DNA of 64,000 nt from Anthoceros angustus (GCA_010909165.1 VJWM01000197.1:229501-293500), one strand, 5' to 3'; positions 45,241 to 57,068 are shown, numbered from the stretch's first letter. Made by a program: numbers and translations. Notes: generated by a model not told the origin, from the sequence alone.

Positions 45241-46692
45241 TACATTTTGTTCACGAATCAGCATTAACGGAATTGTTCAAAAGGCGAGCTCCGGCTCCTC
45301 GGACGCAATTTTGATATTCATATTGAAAATGGATGGCTCTACGATGCAGGCGGAGAGACTTAGGATCTTGAAGACGACGCCGAACTGATTCTGTACTCCC
45401 GAGGGGATCTGGCAAAAGCTTGGAAACAGATTTACGACAAGATTCTTTGCACGCAACAGCACAGTGCACACCGCAGAACTGTTTTGCGTTCGCGAAAATC
45501 AACTCATGGTCTGATAACCGCAGCTAGGCGCCATCAATTTGTCAACAGATGCAATCCTGCGGCATCTGACAGGTCGAGGCCGCTCCGCTTGCAAACATGC
45601 ATGAATTGAACACGCATCCTGCCGGGATGGTGTCAATTGCTGGCAGCCGCTCATGGTACTGGACTAGAACTTGAGTGGAAGCGGGGCAACATCTTGCAGG
45701 TGACGCGGGTCTTCCGCCTTGGGACCAGTCGCGGTAGCCAGAAGGCTCCCGGTCTCCAAGTTCTGGTGGCTGATCTTCCTCTTCCCCGGCTTCACCTTCT
45801 TTGGCGAAGCCGGGAACCCGGATGAGCGGGCGGAGAAGCACATGGCTGGTCACAGAGAAGTGCAATTCAAGAAACCGATGTGCTCCGAGCCCTCCCCGAT
45901 TGCTCCTTGGGAAGCCTAGGCCTGCAGAGCGGCGGAGCGGATTAGGCACCGCCTGCTGCGCCGGTGGACAGATCTACGAGACTTAGTCCGCGACACAAAG
46001 ATTGCAAGCAGAAATATGTCAGCGGCCCGACGCCGACGGCACCTCACTCACCTTGAACTGGAGCCTGCAGTGCTGTGAGGCTCGATGCCTAGACTGGAAA
46101 AGGGAAGTGCTGAGGAAGCAACGCAGTAGCGGCCTACTCTACATAGGTAGGCACATGGTGTGAGAGTGACATCATGGTCCACCGCAGGAAAAACCAGTGC
46201 TGCTCGGAAAACTGTCATCCTGCATCAAGACAACTAGCCACTCTGCCTTCGAGAAGGTCATATCACATCACAATAATGTTCCGTCTGTACACCACCAATG
46301 GTTTTGATAATGGGCAACAACTCTCTCGTGGATACGCGTCTCTCGGTCCAATCACGCCAGTAAAAGACGGTGCCCTCAACATGAGCCCTGCCCGCACGGA
46401 ACAGCCAATTCGTCTCCCACGATCCACTTATTACTTCAAAATCTAGAATATACTAGGCACCTCTCTCGCGCAGGACAAGTGCTGTCTCAGACGACCTATG
46501 TAGTACCACCTACTTCTGTTCAGCGCGACCGTGTCACAACAGACAATACCACCGGCATGACTCTCAGAATCAACAAGCCTCGCCCACACCACAGGCACAC
46601 TGAGTTGGACAGCTGCGAAATTCCTATGCGTAGCCGAGTTGTGGGCAGTGGCTGTCCACTAACGGTCGCGGAAGCGTCATGCCATCCGGCCT
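45241..46692. other. intergenic region upstream of helicase copy B 3' end
   Basis: GC rises again here and several short frames are open on both strands, but none has recognisable domains. Confidence 0.5.
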
Positions 46693-49600
46693 CTATGTAC
46701 ATACTCGTGTCGGAGTGGCTTCTCGATCAGCTGCGCTGCTGATCATGCTCTGCGAGGGTGACGGGCTGCTTATTCTTTTCCGCCCAGCCCGCGGCACCGG
46801 AACCAGAGAGTCAGTCTCCGAGCTGCTCCCTTTTTCTGCAAAATCGTCGTAAGGCTGGTCGTGGTACCACACGAATTTCGGGTTCTTCTTCCACTTCGCA
46901 GGAAATACTAAATCATCCATCCTGTACAGCAGCAGAACAGAACGGGGGAATCATGAGAATAGGTTTGACGCCAGGTGAACGAGAAGCTGATGCTGCCAAG
47001 GGTGAGATGAACTTGCCTGTCCCAGCATCTACTTCTGCAGCACGCGAGGTAGGCAAAAGAGTAGGTTGCCATTTCCCGCGCAACACCGCTCAGAAGCGAG
47101 GTCAGAGAGTCTTTGGTCACCGCATCCCAAACCATGATAACTTGCACATCCTGGTTCGGTTGCCTCTCCACGTCGATGCTCCAAACCAAATGCAGGCTGT
47201 CTATTTGTTGGACCTGACCAAGAGCAAGACATATGTTAAAGGATGCTCCCAAGATCCCCCGCCAACTCAATTTTCTTACCACCAGCGTAAGAGTATCTCT
47301 TACCTTCGCAAGCCAGCATACAGGTTCGGGGGAGGAAAGTGTCTGCCTTCCTGTTGCCAGGTCCAATAAGAAGTTGATTATCTTATGGGACAATTGAGCG
47401 GTCAAGATCCGGATGGTTCTGTTAAAATGTCGGCTGAAGCGAACCTGCGGCACTAAAACAGAGCCTTGCAATGCTGCACATACAGCCCTTCAAGACGAAA
47501 GCAAGACCGCTCACGTTCAGGATTTTAAACATTAACACTTCGTCTGATAACGGAAAAGTCACTGACCTCCCATATAGTGTTGCTGAAAAGGCGATCATGC
47601 ACATGGTCCACTGTATTGCAGAACTCGAAATTCCAATTTTTTTGGTCCAACCTTGGCGTCGTCAGGATCGCCGTCGAAGCTTCAGAATCGGGGGCACTTA
47701 GAAAGTAGAAACCCCTCACCTTTGCATCCACTATTAGCTGCTTCCAGATTTCATCATTAGCCCCAAGCGTACCCTCATTGCCAACAATCCACAGGCTATA
47801 CCTGCAGCGAAGTATTTCGTCAACGAAGAAACGTTCCAGTGAAAGAAGTGCGATGCCAGACATCACATTTGACGAGACAGAAAAAGTACCTTGCTCGTGT
47901 CAAAGCCACATTGAGCCTACGAACGTCACTCAAAAACCCGATGCTCCCATCCAGGTTTCCTCGGACAGTAGTGAACAAAATGACATCCTTCTCTGCCCCT
48001 TGGAAGCCATCCACAGATTTGATTTCCACATCGAGACAGTTCAGCCTCTCAGCGTAATCAGAGTGGAAACGTCTCTTCAGCAGCTGAACCTGGCCAGAAT
48101 ATGGAGATATAACTCCAACGCTCACCTTAGGTAGGCCCTTTTGCAAACAGACTGATATGCAGGAGTCAGTGGTCAGAGGAGAAGATATCACCTTCCACAG
48201 TCGAAAATAACCGATTCACCACGCTGATGCATTCTGGTACCTGACTGCAGCTTGAATAGCAGTTCGACCACAACAGAAGCCTCTAAATTATTTTCTCTAC
48301 TTCTGTGGTCATCACAACGGCCTTCCCGCCCTTCCTGTACATCTATGAATGCGTAAGCTCCATAAAGCTCTTGAAAGAATCTATCGTAGTGATCTCCAAC
48401 GACATTTGGTCCATCTTTAAGCTTGCCACCATAAAATGTAGAATTGGGAAATTTGCTTATGGCAGGATGCATCCTATACTGTACATTCAGAAGATGGCAC
48501 CGGCCATTTCTCAATTCCATTATCCTTTCAAACAAACTTCGACCGTAGCCACAGCTTTTTGCAACCTGCCACACCTATATGCATCAGTAGCAGCCAAAAC
48601 AAGCTGTAAGTCTTCCAGAGATGAAGTCAAAGCATATTTCCCACCACATACCTGGCTTATCACTGTAGCTGGCAGCTGCTTGTGGTCCCCAACCAGAACA
48701 AGCTCCTTGATTCCATCTGTCTGTGTCACAATTGAAGTCTCTGATTCTAGAAGCTGTGCGGCCTCATCTACAATGACACATGGGTAAGACGAGCCATGCC
48801 TAATGCTGACACGGGCCGCTGATGACACTGTGCTGAACACAATCTGTGCATGCCTTACACATTCAGTCTCAAAAAAAATCCTTAAGGTGATGTCTGGGGA
48901 GTCCTCTGATGGAAAGGTGGTCAGGAGATCAGGCAAAGAATCAAGAACTTCAGAGAGCTCCGTTTTTATTCTACAAAAATTGACGAATCTCTCATCAGAG
49001 GAAATCTGGGAAGGGTCCCCGTTCTCTGTTTCACAGGCGACCCCATTCGTATCACATGGTTTTTCTGACATTCCTTGACCAGACAGAGCTTCTGACACAC
49101 TCTTCGAGGTGTTTTCCTTGGCATGGACCTTCACTGTCCTGGATTCTCCACAGTCACCGTTATGTCCAACAACATCTTCTACAACTCCGTTTGAGTCACC
49201 CATCTCAGTGCTCCAATCACTTTTTGATATGTGCCCCAAGCTGGAACTTTGCATTGCCTCGGCACAGACGAAGTTCCTGTTCTGCTGGAATGGAACTACA
49301 TCAGCTCGGTCTTCACCACTGGATATGCCGGCAGGAAGAGTGCTAAGGTGAGAATGTCTTCTCCCACTCGTTCTAATTGGACCGTTTGCCAGCTTTGTGC
49401 CAGGTTTGGTTACATCAAACCAGTCCTCTGCCTCTTTGGCTGTCAAATATGTCACAAGGTGCAGCATCTCCTGCACATAGTTCGCAGCTTCTTGCAGTCT
49501 GAACATGCCAGTAGACACAAGCAAATGGCTAGGCAAGTCAGTCAAAAGAGTGTGAAAGTGCTGAGTCACTACTTTTGCCCGGGCCTTGAATTGGTCTCTT

Positions 49601-52109
49601 AAAAACCGCAGATAATTGGAAGATTGGTCATCATCTTCAGCTCCTGTCTCGAGGTACATTCCTCTTGCATACCCTGGTCTGAACAACTCCACAAGCCTCT
49701 CTGCCGTGGTGCTTAGTCCGGTTTCTGGACTGAGTGCCTTCACCAGGCGGCTAACCCTCATAGGAAGGAAAATCTGGACGAGAGAGGACTCCAGAGCACA
49801 TTTGTCTTCATTTCCTGCCAGAAGTATATCTCCCAATCGGATAACAGTGGTTTTCTTCATAACACCCTCCACACGCAATTCGTTGCAAAAGTGCCCAAAT
49901 TGCCGAAGTTCAACCTCCTCTGCCACTCCCAAGCTAGTTGAAGACACAAAGTCAAGAAACCGTTTCGCAATCTCCGCTACTGCCGTATTGGTTGGGGCAC
50001 ACACTAATGAGCGAACTGATAAGCAGCTCAGAACAGACAGCATTGTTGCAATAGTTGATGTCTTCCCAGTGCCTGGAGGGCCCTGAACAAGTTCAACAGA
50101 GGGATGGTGTTGCTCCTTCAAGAGTCCCATCACTACGCTTCTGATTGCTGCTCCCTGAGAGTTGTTCAGGTTGCGCACCTCCTTGCAGTATCTGTGAATT
50201 GCCTCTTCAGCTGCGGACAGTTCTTTGATGACCATGTCCTGAATCCTTTCTCCAGCTGCTGAGAGCCCCTGCGTGACAATGTCCTGAGAGAGTCAGCACA
50301 TCATGCTCAAACAACATGAAATCCGCACAGAAGCATGTATCCTTACCTCTGCAGCATCTTTCACATCCAGAATTTCCTTTATCAGCATGAGAGGGGCCTC
50401 CATGACCCTGGCGTACAGTGGTGGGTGAAGTGCTTCCCATATCCGCAAATCTGGTATTATGGTAGTCAGTTCTATTGCGTACCATATCTGGTCATCAATG
50501 CATGCATCTTGAAGAGTCTGTAGCTCCCGGCTCTGGGAGACAGCATACGTGATGGCCTCGACATCAGTATCAATCCTTTTCCTACGGTCAACATCTATGA
50601 TAGCTAATCTATGGTAGTGCCCCTCATGTCCATTATCCTCACTGGTTCTCCGTCTGTGCAGGAGATCACCAAGATGCTTAGGTCGAAATGTTGCAAGGAG
50701 AATAACATCTCCAGATCTCGGTTTATATGTCGGTCGTTCTGACACAACCAAAAAAATAGCACTTAATCAGCAGCAAGTACGTTATCTACCCTGCTTTCTA
50801 AACCTGCTGGGTAGGTTCAGAAGTCAAGCAGCTCATCCTCGTCCTAAGGCGGCTCGTAGATGAACAACGATATGGCAATGACAGATATTTGTTGCCCTTG
50901 AATTGAAAAAAACGAAAGGAAACTCGAACCTGCTCGTGTCTCTTGCAGGATGTCTTTGGAGGTTCGATACGCCCAGCCATTGATGCACATTGAAATTTTC
51001 TTTAGCTCCCGCTTGAGTCCAGGAAACGAAGACACCCTTTGGAAAGTTACGATGGCATATCGAGCAGTTGCTATACTCTGAAGACTCTGCTCAAGCTGTG
51101 CTCTTACTTCCTCCACAACTGGCTTGCGGAAGCATTTCCAATACTCTTCGACTGACGAAAACCTGAGCGGTATGTCTTTCACCTGACAACGTAGTTACCT
51201 TCCGGGGTGTGAGAAGCTTCATCTCTCCAACTAACGGCTGTGAGAGAGGATCAAGGAATCTCAACATCGCTTTCAAATTTAGGATGTGTTAAGAGGAAAA
51301 TGTCTCACCTTGTTCGACAACAAACTCTCCTGCATGACATCATGCGCACTCCATCGAAGCACTTTAATCAATAGAAGCTGTTTGCATTCATACGCTTCTC
51401 TAGCGCCATCCGCATCCCTAATTCGGACCGTCTCTCCGTCACCTGTCCGCTTCGGTAAGACTGCCCCACCCTCTGTCAGAATCTGAACAGGCACCGGCTG
51501 CCCGAACTGACGGAACACCCACAGCCGGCGATTATCAAGGCTGTAGCAATGCGAATCCTCAAGAAAGACGACACTAATACTGGTGACCTCCTGCACCTTG
51601 ACCGTTCCCGCTCTCAGCTGGTCCAACAAATTCTGTATCAAAAGCTCCGACCTATCCAAAGGCTTCCTCTTCCTGCCACGACCCCGAAATGCTGTTTGCG
51701 GTACGCTGGGAGTAGAGTCGAAATACGGGCTGATGCAATCCTGCGAATACTTAATGTTGCTGGGATGCATCCAGGTGACGCTGTCGCCCATATCAACCGT
51801 CGACTCTGCAGCGCATGCAGCCTCGGGGTGGACTTGATTCAGCCTGCCAACTTCCTCAAACTCCTGCTCGGCCACAGCAAGCAATGCCTCTTCATCCGTC
51901 ATCTCTCTGCCCCTTTGTTCCATCCGACTCCACTCCTCCACCTCACTCAGCTGCAGCGCTTCTGCCAACTCGAAGCCTTCCAGGTCTTCCGCATTCAATT
52001 CGCCCCGGAGGTCCCGGGGCAGAGGCTCGTCCACATCTTCAAGAAGCGCTGCAACCTCCGCAGGCCCCTCATCGCTGTCACTCAGACAGACCACACTATC
52101 TAACGCCAT
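46693..52109 (-). CDS. SEN1/UPF1-like superfamily 1B helicase, copy B (1347 aa) with SIM and UIM
   Basis: Exons on the minus strand: 52109-51309, 51182-50930, 50738-50347, 50283-48652, 48565-48241, 48151-47890, 47801-47652, 46921-46693; phases agree (4044 nt). An in-frame ATG also exists at 52115. Core motifs are GPPGTGKT (about residue 550), [23 protein letters not shown] (about 988), [19 protein letters not shown] (about 1055), [17 protein letters not shown] and [11 protein letters not shown]. The insert between motifs Ia and II is large and Ser/Asp-rich. The acidic N-terminal extension (about 240 residues, absent from copy A) carries VVCLSDSDE (residues 6-14), a classic SUMO-interacting motif, and [11 protein letters not shown] (48-58), which fits the ubiquitin-interacting consensus. 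The C-terminal exon is Ser/Arg-rich. Exon junctions in the core match those of copy A, showing duplication. It is likely nuclear. Confidence 0.9.
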
Positions 52110-52115
52110 CCTCAC

Positions 52116-53295
52116 CAGGTATCCGCAAGTACAGCTAGTTTTTCGGCGTCGCCTCCTCTTCCCGCCAGATTCTACTCGGCTGGCTCCCCCTCCATACCAG
52201 CAGCCACGTCCAAAGACCGCGTCCTGAGAATGCGTACAAGAGCAATTGAGCTCTTTGGCTGGAAATTAGCGATCTCTTTCGACAGCACACTGACCAAATT
52301 CCGCGAGTGCAGCAACGAAGAGTACAAACAGAAGCTGCAGAAAATTGCGACACTCCAAAACCAGTTCAGGTACGTGTCTGCAGTTCACGGATTCCGTCCA
52401 CCTCTTACTCGAAGACTTGTCGTCTTCAGTAAGCTGCCAAATCAGTGTTCCTCCCGCTTTCTCCTTTCCTCTTTGCGATGCAGCTCAAGAATTCACACAA
52501 CCATGCAGCGCAACGCGCAACCTGGAGGCTGGAGCGCGATAACCAGCAGCCGCCGCACAATTTGCGCTTCGAATCTCTAAAGACTGCAACGGGCAGTGCC
52601 CGATCCCGCAGCTGGAATTCAGCAGCAACTGCCGAAAGCGCCCGGCGCGGGTAGTGTAGGCGATGCATGGTCGGAGCGTGCCGTGCCGCCAGCGTTGCAT
52701 GCCGTGCAAACGGAGGCGTAATATAGGCATTATTGATTCACTGACGGAAAATCAACCCTCACTCTAATGTCTCGATTAAGTATAATTCAATTTGATATGC
52801 TACTCCGCTGTCAGAACCCTAACGCCCCGGCGACGCCGGCGGGTCGTCAGATGGGGTCAGTGGACAGGACGCCGGGTTACGAAGAGTGCGCGAGTACCGT
52901 GATAAGAAACATTCCCTCCGTGCCAGTAAGCGACAAATTGAGGAGCTCAGTTTCACGCTCTAGAATTTTGAGACATATTCCGCTCGACAACGCAGACATA
53001 ATCAGCACAGTCTACTGTCCGCAGCCTGTGGCTGGAACAACCGGGTGATTCACTTCATCACCTCGCCTAAGTATTCACAGCTAAGTGCGATCCCGTTGAA
53101 CGAGCAATCCCGACTGAAAAACTATGGCTTTGCGATAGGAAAGCCACGTTCTTGATTCTTCAAGCCTGGAAATGGACCACGGCTTAGAAACCATCACACA
53201 ACCGGAGGCTTGCACCAGATCTCGGCAGAGCCAGAAGAGCGACGAGCAGAGCAAGAAGAGCGCACAAGCAGCAGGAACAGACCTGGAAGAGATGC
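52116..53295. other. intergenic region, promoter side of helicase copy B
   Basis: No recognised gene. It includes the presumed promoter and 5' UTR of the helicase. Confidence 0.5.
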
Positions 53296-53559
53296 TCAGC
53301 GGTGGTGAGGGCCGCCGTGATGCGCGGGACCTCCGAAGTGGCCCGGGCCTCCGAAGTGGTGCGGGGGCGGATGGTGCGGGTGGTGAGGATGCGGCGCACT
53401 CCACACCGGGCCCCAGGAGCACAGCCCGCAGACGCAGGACCACAGCGACGCAAACAAAATGCACGGCAAGCAGAGACACTGCTCCAGAGGATTGCCATGG
53501 TGAGGACCGCCGTGGTGGTGGTGGCCGCCTCCACAGAGATCTAGAATTGGAAGACACAT
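53296..53559 (-). CDS. small His/Gly/Cys-rich protein, hypothetical (87 aa)
   Basis: An 88-codon minus-strand frame starts MCLPILDLCGGGHHHHGGPH, continues with a hydrophobic, Cys-rich core (CLCLPCILFASLWSCVCGLC), and ends in a His-Pro-Gly-rich tail with GGP(G/A)H repeats. The core is long enough for one membrane span and contains six cysteines. Small plant proteins with a Cys-rich hydrophobic core and a His/Gly tail exist, and metal binding or membrane association would suit this composition, but I cannot name a family. A longer in-frame opening (from 53913) exists upstream; its composition differs, so I take the internal Met. Other frames here are open because of high GC. Confidence 0.45.
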   Translation of the reverse strand: MCLPILDLCGGGHHHHGGPHHGNPLEQCLCLPCILFASLWSCVCGLCSWGPVWSAPHPHHPHHPPPHHFGGPGHFGGPAHHGGPHHR

Positions 53560-54098
53560 CTTGGATCCCGAATCAGCTTCCCCGCGACGAGCCGGCTTCA
53601 GCGTCTGCCCTAATCTCTCCCTCGCTCTCCTCCTCTGTTGCTTCACGGCGCTTCCCCGATTCACCACAGATTGCGAATGACGAGGCCCCGGGCCTTGCAG
53701 AGGCAAGGCAGCACCGAAATGCCACCGAGGGAAGACAGCACGAGCGACGCGTAGAAGTACCCCCACCAGTGACGTGGCGGCCCACTCTTGGTCCCATATT
53801 GCCCGGCCCGGCAAGTATGCAGGCTTTCTTAAGCGCACCGGTACAGACGTGCCCTTTTTCTCACACCTGTAAAAGGAAGCCGGAAGGAAAAGCATTGGAA
53901 AATTAGGAAACAAACGAAAGCTGGGATGCCAGTGTGTGTGTCAGACAGACCAAGAGCCCTGCAAACAGAAAAAACACAAACACATGTTTGTGGCAACAGG
54001 GGGCATGCTGCTCTTACAGCACTGGCGTCCTGCTTGGATGATGCCACGTCGAAGAAGGGTACTCCACAATTGCACCACCTAGGATTTCATCCTGTCCC

Positions 54099-55916
54099 TT
54101 AGCTTGCACCGACCTGCTTGAGAGAAGAGAGTGTGATGTGGTTGGGAGCAATTCCCTGCGCTTTCATGGATTGGAAAAGCTTGCAAGCTTCCTGTGCCTG
54201 GCCTGCCTTTACTAGCCCATAGATGAGGGAGTTGTAGGTGACGACATTGGGTGTGATCCCCTTTGCATGCATGTTACTGAAAAGGTGGGCAGCTTCTTGT
54301 GTTCTGCCGGCCTTTCCCAACCCATGGATCAGAGTATTGCAGGTGACTACATCCAGAACATCGGACCTTGAGCTGAGCTCCTCGAAGAAGCTGTGGGCTT
54401 CATCCAGTTTTCCAGCCTTCACGAGCCCATGAATGAGGATGTTGTATGTGATCGCCGAGGGAGTGACGCCCGCATTCTTCATGTCTTCCACCAGCATGAG
54501 AGCCTTCCCACTCTCGCCGGCTTTCGTAAGGCTGGCCAAGAGAGTGTTGTACATGATGACATTGGGGAGATAGCCCAGCGTCTTCAGTTCCTGCAACACC
54601 TCCATTGCAGAATCCACATGCCTGGCCTTTGCCAGCCCGGATATGAGCAGGCCAAACGTGACCATGTCAGGCATCCAGCCCTGCGCATTAAGCTTCCTGT
54701 ACAGGTTGTAAGCCTCCACTGCTCTCCCTTCCCTGACCATCCCATCCATCACTGTAGTGTAGGTGATCACATCTGCATCGGCCCCACCTTCATGCATCTC
54801 TTCGAACAGGAAGAGACCTTCACCTACTTTGCCAGCCTTGGCAAGGGCATTCAAGTAGCAATTGTACATGTGCATCTGCGGGACGACTCCCTGTCCCTTC
54901 ATCACGTCCAGAACTCGGCAAGCCTCGTCCACTGCACCAGCTTTCACCAGCCCAGTCACCAACATGGAGTAAGTGACGGCATCAGCTCCACACCCTTCGT
55001 CCATCATCTCTTCAAACAGCCTCCATGCCCTTTCAACGTGGCCAGCCTTCAGCAACGAGCCCAGCACCTTCCTGCAAATGACGGCACATGGAACCACACC
55101 AGAGTGCTTCAATCCCGCAAGCACCTGGACAGCCTTATCCAAATGCCCAGTCCGCGTGAACTCGTCAACCAAGGTGAGAGAAGTGAACAAGTCGGGGTGG
55201 ACACCTTCACTGCCCATCTGCTCGTATATCCTGCATAGCCTTCCACCATCTCCACCCTCTCCACCCCTAACCAAGAGAGCAACAAGACAGCAGTAACAGA
55301 GACTGCTGGGCTGGGGACCGAGCTCCCTCATCCGCTGAAACCCCCGAAATGCAGCCTCCAGATGCTCAGAACCCACACAATCTCTCATAAGCTTGCAGAA
55401 AATTTTGGCATCCAACTGCAGACTCTCCCTCTCCATCTCCTCCACCAAGTGCCATACCGCAAGGAAGTTGAAAGCTCTTCCTAGGATCCGCATCACCACA
55501 TAATACGTCCACTTGTGGTGCCTGTAACCCTGCTGCGATCCTGCCCACTTGAAGAAATTCAGCGCCACACCGGCATCCTTTTGCCCCTTCAAAATGATCC
55601 CCACATGTCGAGCAGAGAATCGCACACGAAGCTGGTTCAGAGACTCCACAGTCGCCGGTCCCCATTGTTCCCTCAAAATGTCGCAAGCCCGACCAAGATG
55701 AGCCAGCCTCACCTTCCTCCGATTCTCCCCGCCCAAATCCGCCTGCTCTGCAGCAAAAGCTGAGCACCTGACTTTCAAGGCAAACACGGTGCAGGCCCCA
55801 AGATGCAGCAGCCCGGCGGCCCTCACCGAGTTGCAGGCTGCGCTCGGTCGCAGCCGGAGGAATCGCAGGAGCAAGCCGGAGGGCAAGAGCAGCTTATCGG
55901 GGCCATGGCCGCGCAT
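54099..55916 (-). CDS. P-class pentatricopeptide repeat protein (605 aa)
   Basis: A single intronless frame. The N-terminus (about 60 residues) is rich in Leu, Arg, Ala and Ser and poor in acidic residues, as in organellar transit peptides. About 13 tandem 35-residue PPR motifs follow from about residue 115, for example AVTYSMLVTGLVKAGAVDEA, VIMYNTLLASLTKAGESGKA, AITYNILIHGLVKAGKLDEA and VVTYNSLIYGLVKAGQAQEA. The later repeats are close to consensus and regular; the first few are degenerate. There is no E, DYW or SMR domain after the last repeat, so this is a pure P-class protein expected to bind single-stranded organellar RNA for stability, splicing or translation. It starts 64 bp from the divergent DUF427 gene. 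Confidence 0.93.
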   Translation of the reverse strand: MRGHGPDKLLLPSGLLLRFLRLRPSAACNSVRAAGLLHLGACTVFALKVRCSAFAAEQADLGGENRRKVRLAHLGRACDILREQWGPATVESLNQLRVRFSARHVGIILKGQKDAGVALNFFKWAGSQQGYRHHKWTYYVVMRILGRAFNFLAVWHLVEEMERESLQLDAKIFCKLMRDCVGSEHLEAAFRGFQRMRELGPQPSSLCYCCLVALLVRGGEGGDGGRLCRIYEQMGSEGVHPDLFTSLTLVDEFTRTGHLDKAVQVLAGLKHSGVVPCAVICRKVLGSLLKAGHVERAWRLFEEMMDEGCGADAVTYSMLVTGLVKAGAVDEACRVLDVMKGQGVVPQMHMYNCYLNALAKAGKVGEGLFLFEEMHEGGADADVITYTTVMDGMVREGRAVEAYNLYRKLNAQGWMPDMVTFGLLISGLAKARHVDSAMEVLQELKTLGYLPNVIMYNTLLASLTKAGESGKALMLVEDMKNAGVTPSAITYNILIHGLVKAGKLDEAHSFFEELSSRSDVLDVVTCNTLIHGLGKAGRTQEAAHLFSNMHAKGITPNVVTYNSLIYGLVKAGQAQEACKLFQSMKAQGIAPNHITLSSLKQVGAS

Positions 55917-55980
55917 GGCGCCAGGTGCCCAATAAATCAGCGACCGTCACACCTAGTAACAGGGCGGAGAGCTGCAGTCC
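55917..55980. promoter_or_regulatory. 64-bp bidirectional gap between PPR and DUF427 start codons
   Basis: Only 64 bp separate two divergent ATGs. The two 5' UTRs and promoters must overlap each other or lie within the opposite coding region. No TATA-like box was seen in the gap. Confidence 0.6.
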
Positions 55981-56793
55981 ATGGCGTCAATGAGCCTTTG
56001 CCAAAAGCTCAAGCCGCAACTCGTCAGCACGCCGTCTTGCACCGGCTGGCCCTGCGGCGCTCCCACAAATCTGTGCTGGCTGCGGACAAGAAGTGAAGTT
56101 CCATCGTTCTGGATCAGGAATCCTTCCACTCCAGGCAGGCGCTCAGCGGTGGTAGTGGCATCCAGCATGCTGAAGGTGGAGAGGGAGAAGGTGGAGGCTG
56201 GGCAGGAGTCGGTGTGGGACTATCCCCGGCCTCCTCTCCTGGAGCCTGTTAAAGACATCATCAGCGTCAAGTTCAATGATGCATGGATTGCCCACAGCGA
56301 GAAGGCATACCGGGTGCTGGAGACCAGCCATCCTCCTGGTTTGTGCCATCCCTTCCCTTCCCTTTTCTTTCCATCTTCTCTTCAGGTTCTTGGACTCTGA
56401 AGTCTTTGATTGATCCTGAAGTCCTGATTGATCAAGGAGACCTGTTCTGTTCTTCCTCGTCCACCCACAGTGTACTACATTCCCAAGGAAGACATTAACA
56501 TGGAGTACGTGAGCCAAGCAGCTGGAAGCTCCTATTGCGAGTGGAAGGGGAATGCCACGTACTGGACGGTCTCGGTGAACGGCAGGACATTGGAGAAGGT
56601 TGGTTGGAGCTATGAGCAGCCGACTCCCGGCTTTCTGCCCATCCAAGGTTACCTGGCATTCTATGCCACTCAGATGGACTGCTATGTGGGAGCGGAGAAG
56701 GCAGAGCCGCAACCGGGAGGATTCTATGGAGGCTGGGTGACCTCCAACATCAAAGGTCCGTTCAAAGGAGGTCCCGGTTCCTGGGGCTGGTAG
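55981..56793 (+). CDS. DUF427 family protein, predicted plastid-targeted (226 aa)
   Basis: Two exons, 55981-56338 and 56471-56793, joined phase 1 (GT-AG). The start MASMSLCQKLKPQL and the Ser/Arg/Thr-rich, acid-poor first 60 residues look like a chloroplast transit peptide. The DUF427 domain fills residues about 79-226: WDYPRPPLLEPV, AYRVLETSHPPVYYIPKEDI, YCEWKGNATYW, WSYEQPTPGF, YLAFYATQMDCYVG and PQPGGFYGGWVTS, ending FKGGPGSWGW. The domain is common in cyanobacteria and other bacteria, and its molecular function is not established. The intron falls inside the conserved SHPPVYYIP motif. A cyanobacterial origin of the plant gene is plausible but inferred. Confidence 0.92.
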
Positions 56794-57068
56794 TGGCAAC
56801 ACACACAAAATCCAGTACCAGCAGCACTTCTCTGCTTCTGCAGTTTGAAGCAAGTGTATAAAGCAAGATGAACGGAAACATACAGTAGAGGTGTTTGTGA
56901 ACAACTGTTGCACAAAGAGAAACAAGAACAAATAGTAGGGATCAAATTCTGTTGCGTAGTCAGCAACTTGCCGCTGCAACATTTCAATCCCGTCGACTAC
57001 AGAGAGCTTCGGTTTACGTGGGTCGGTCATCGGGGGAAGCAAGCACACGAATAGCCACCTCAGGCTGA

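Noticed and set aside
53172-53906. 244-aa plus-strand frame opposite the His-rich ORF
   Set aside because: Arg/Ala/Gly-rich composition expected from the complement of CAC/GGC-rich sequence; no domain.
54393-55238. 281-aa plus-strand frame inside the PPR gene
   Set aside because: Shadow of a regular PPR repeat array on the minus strand.
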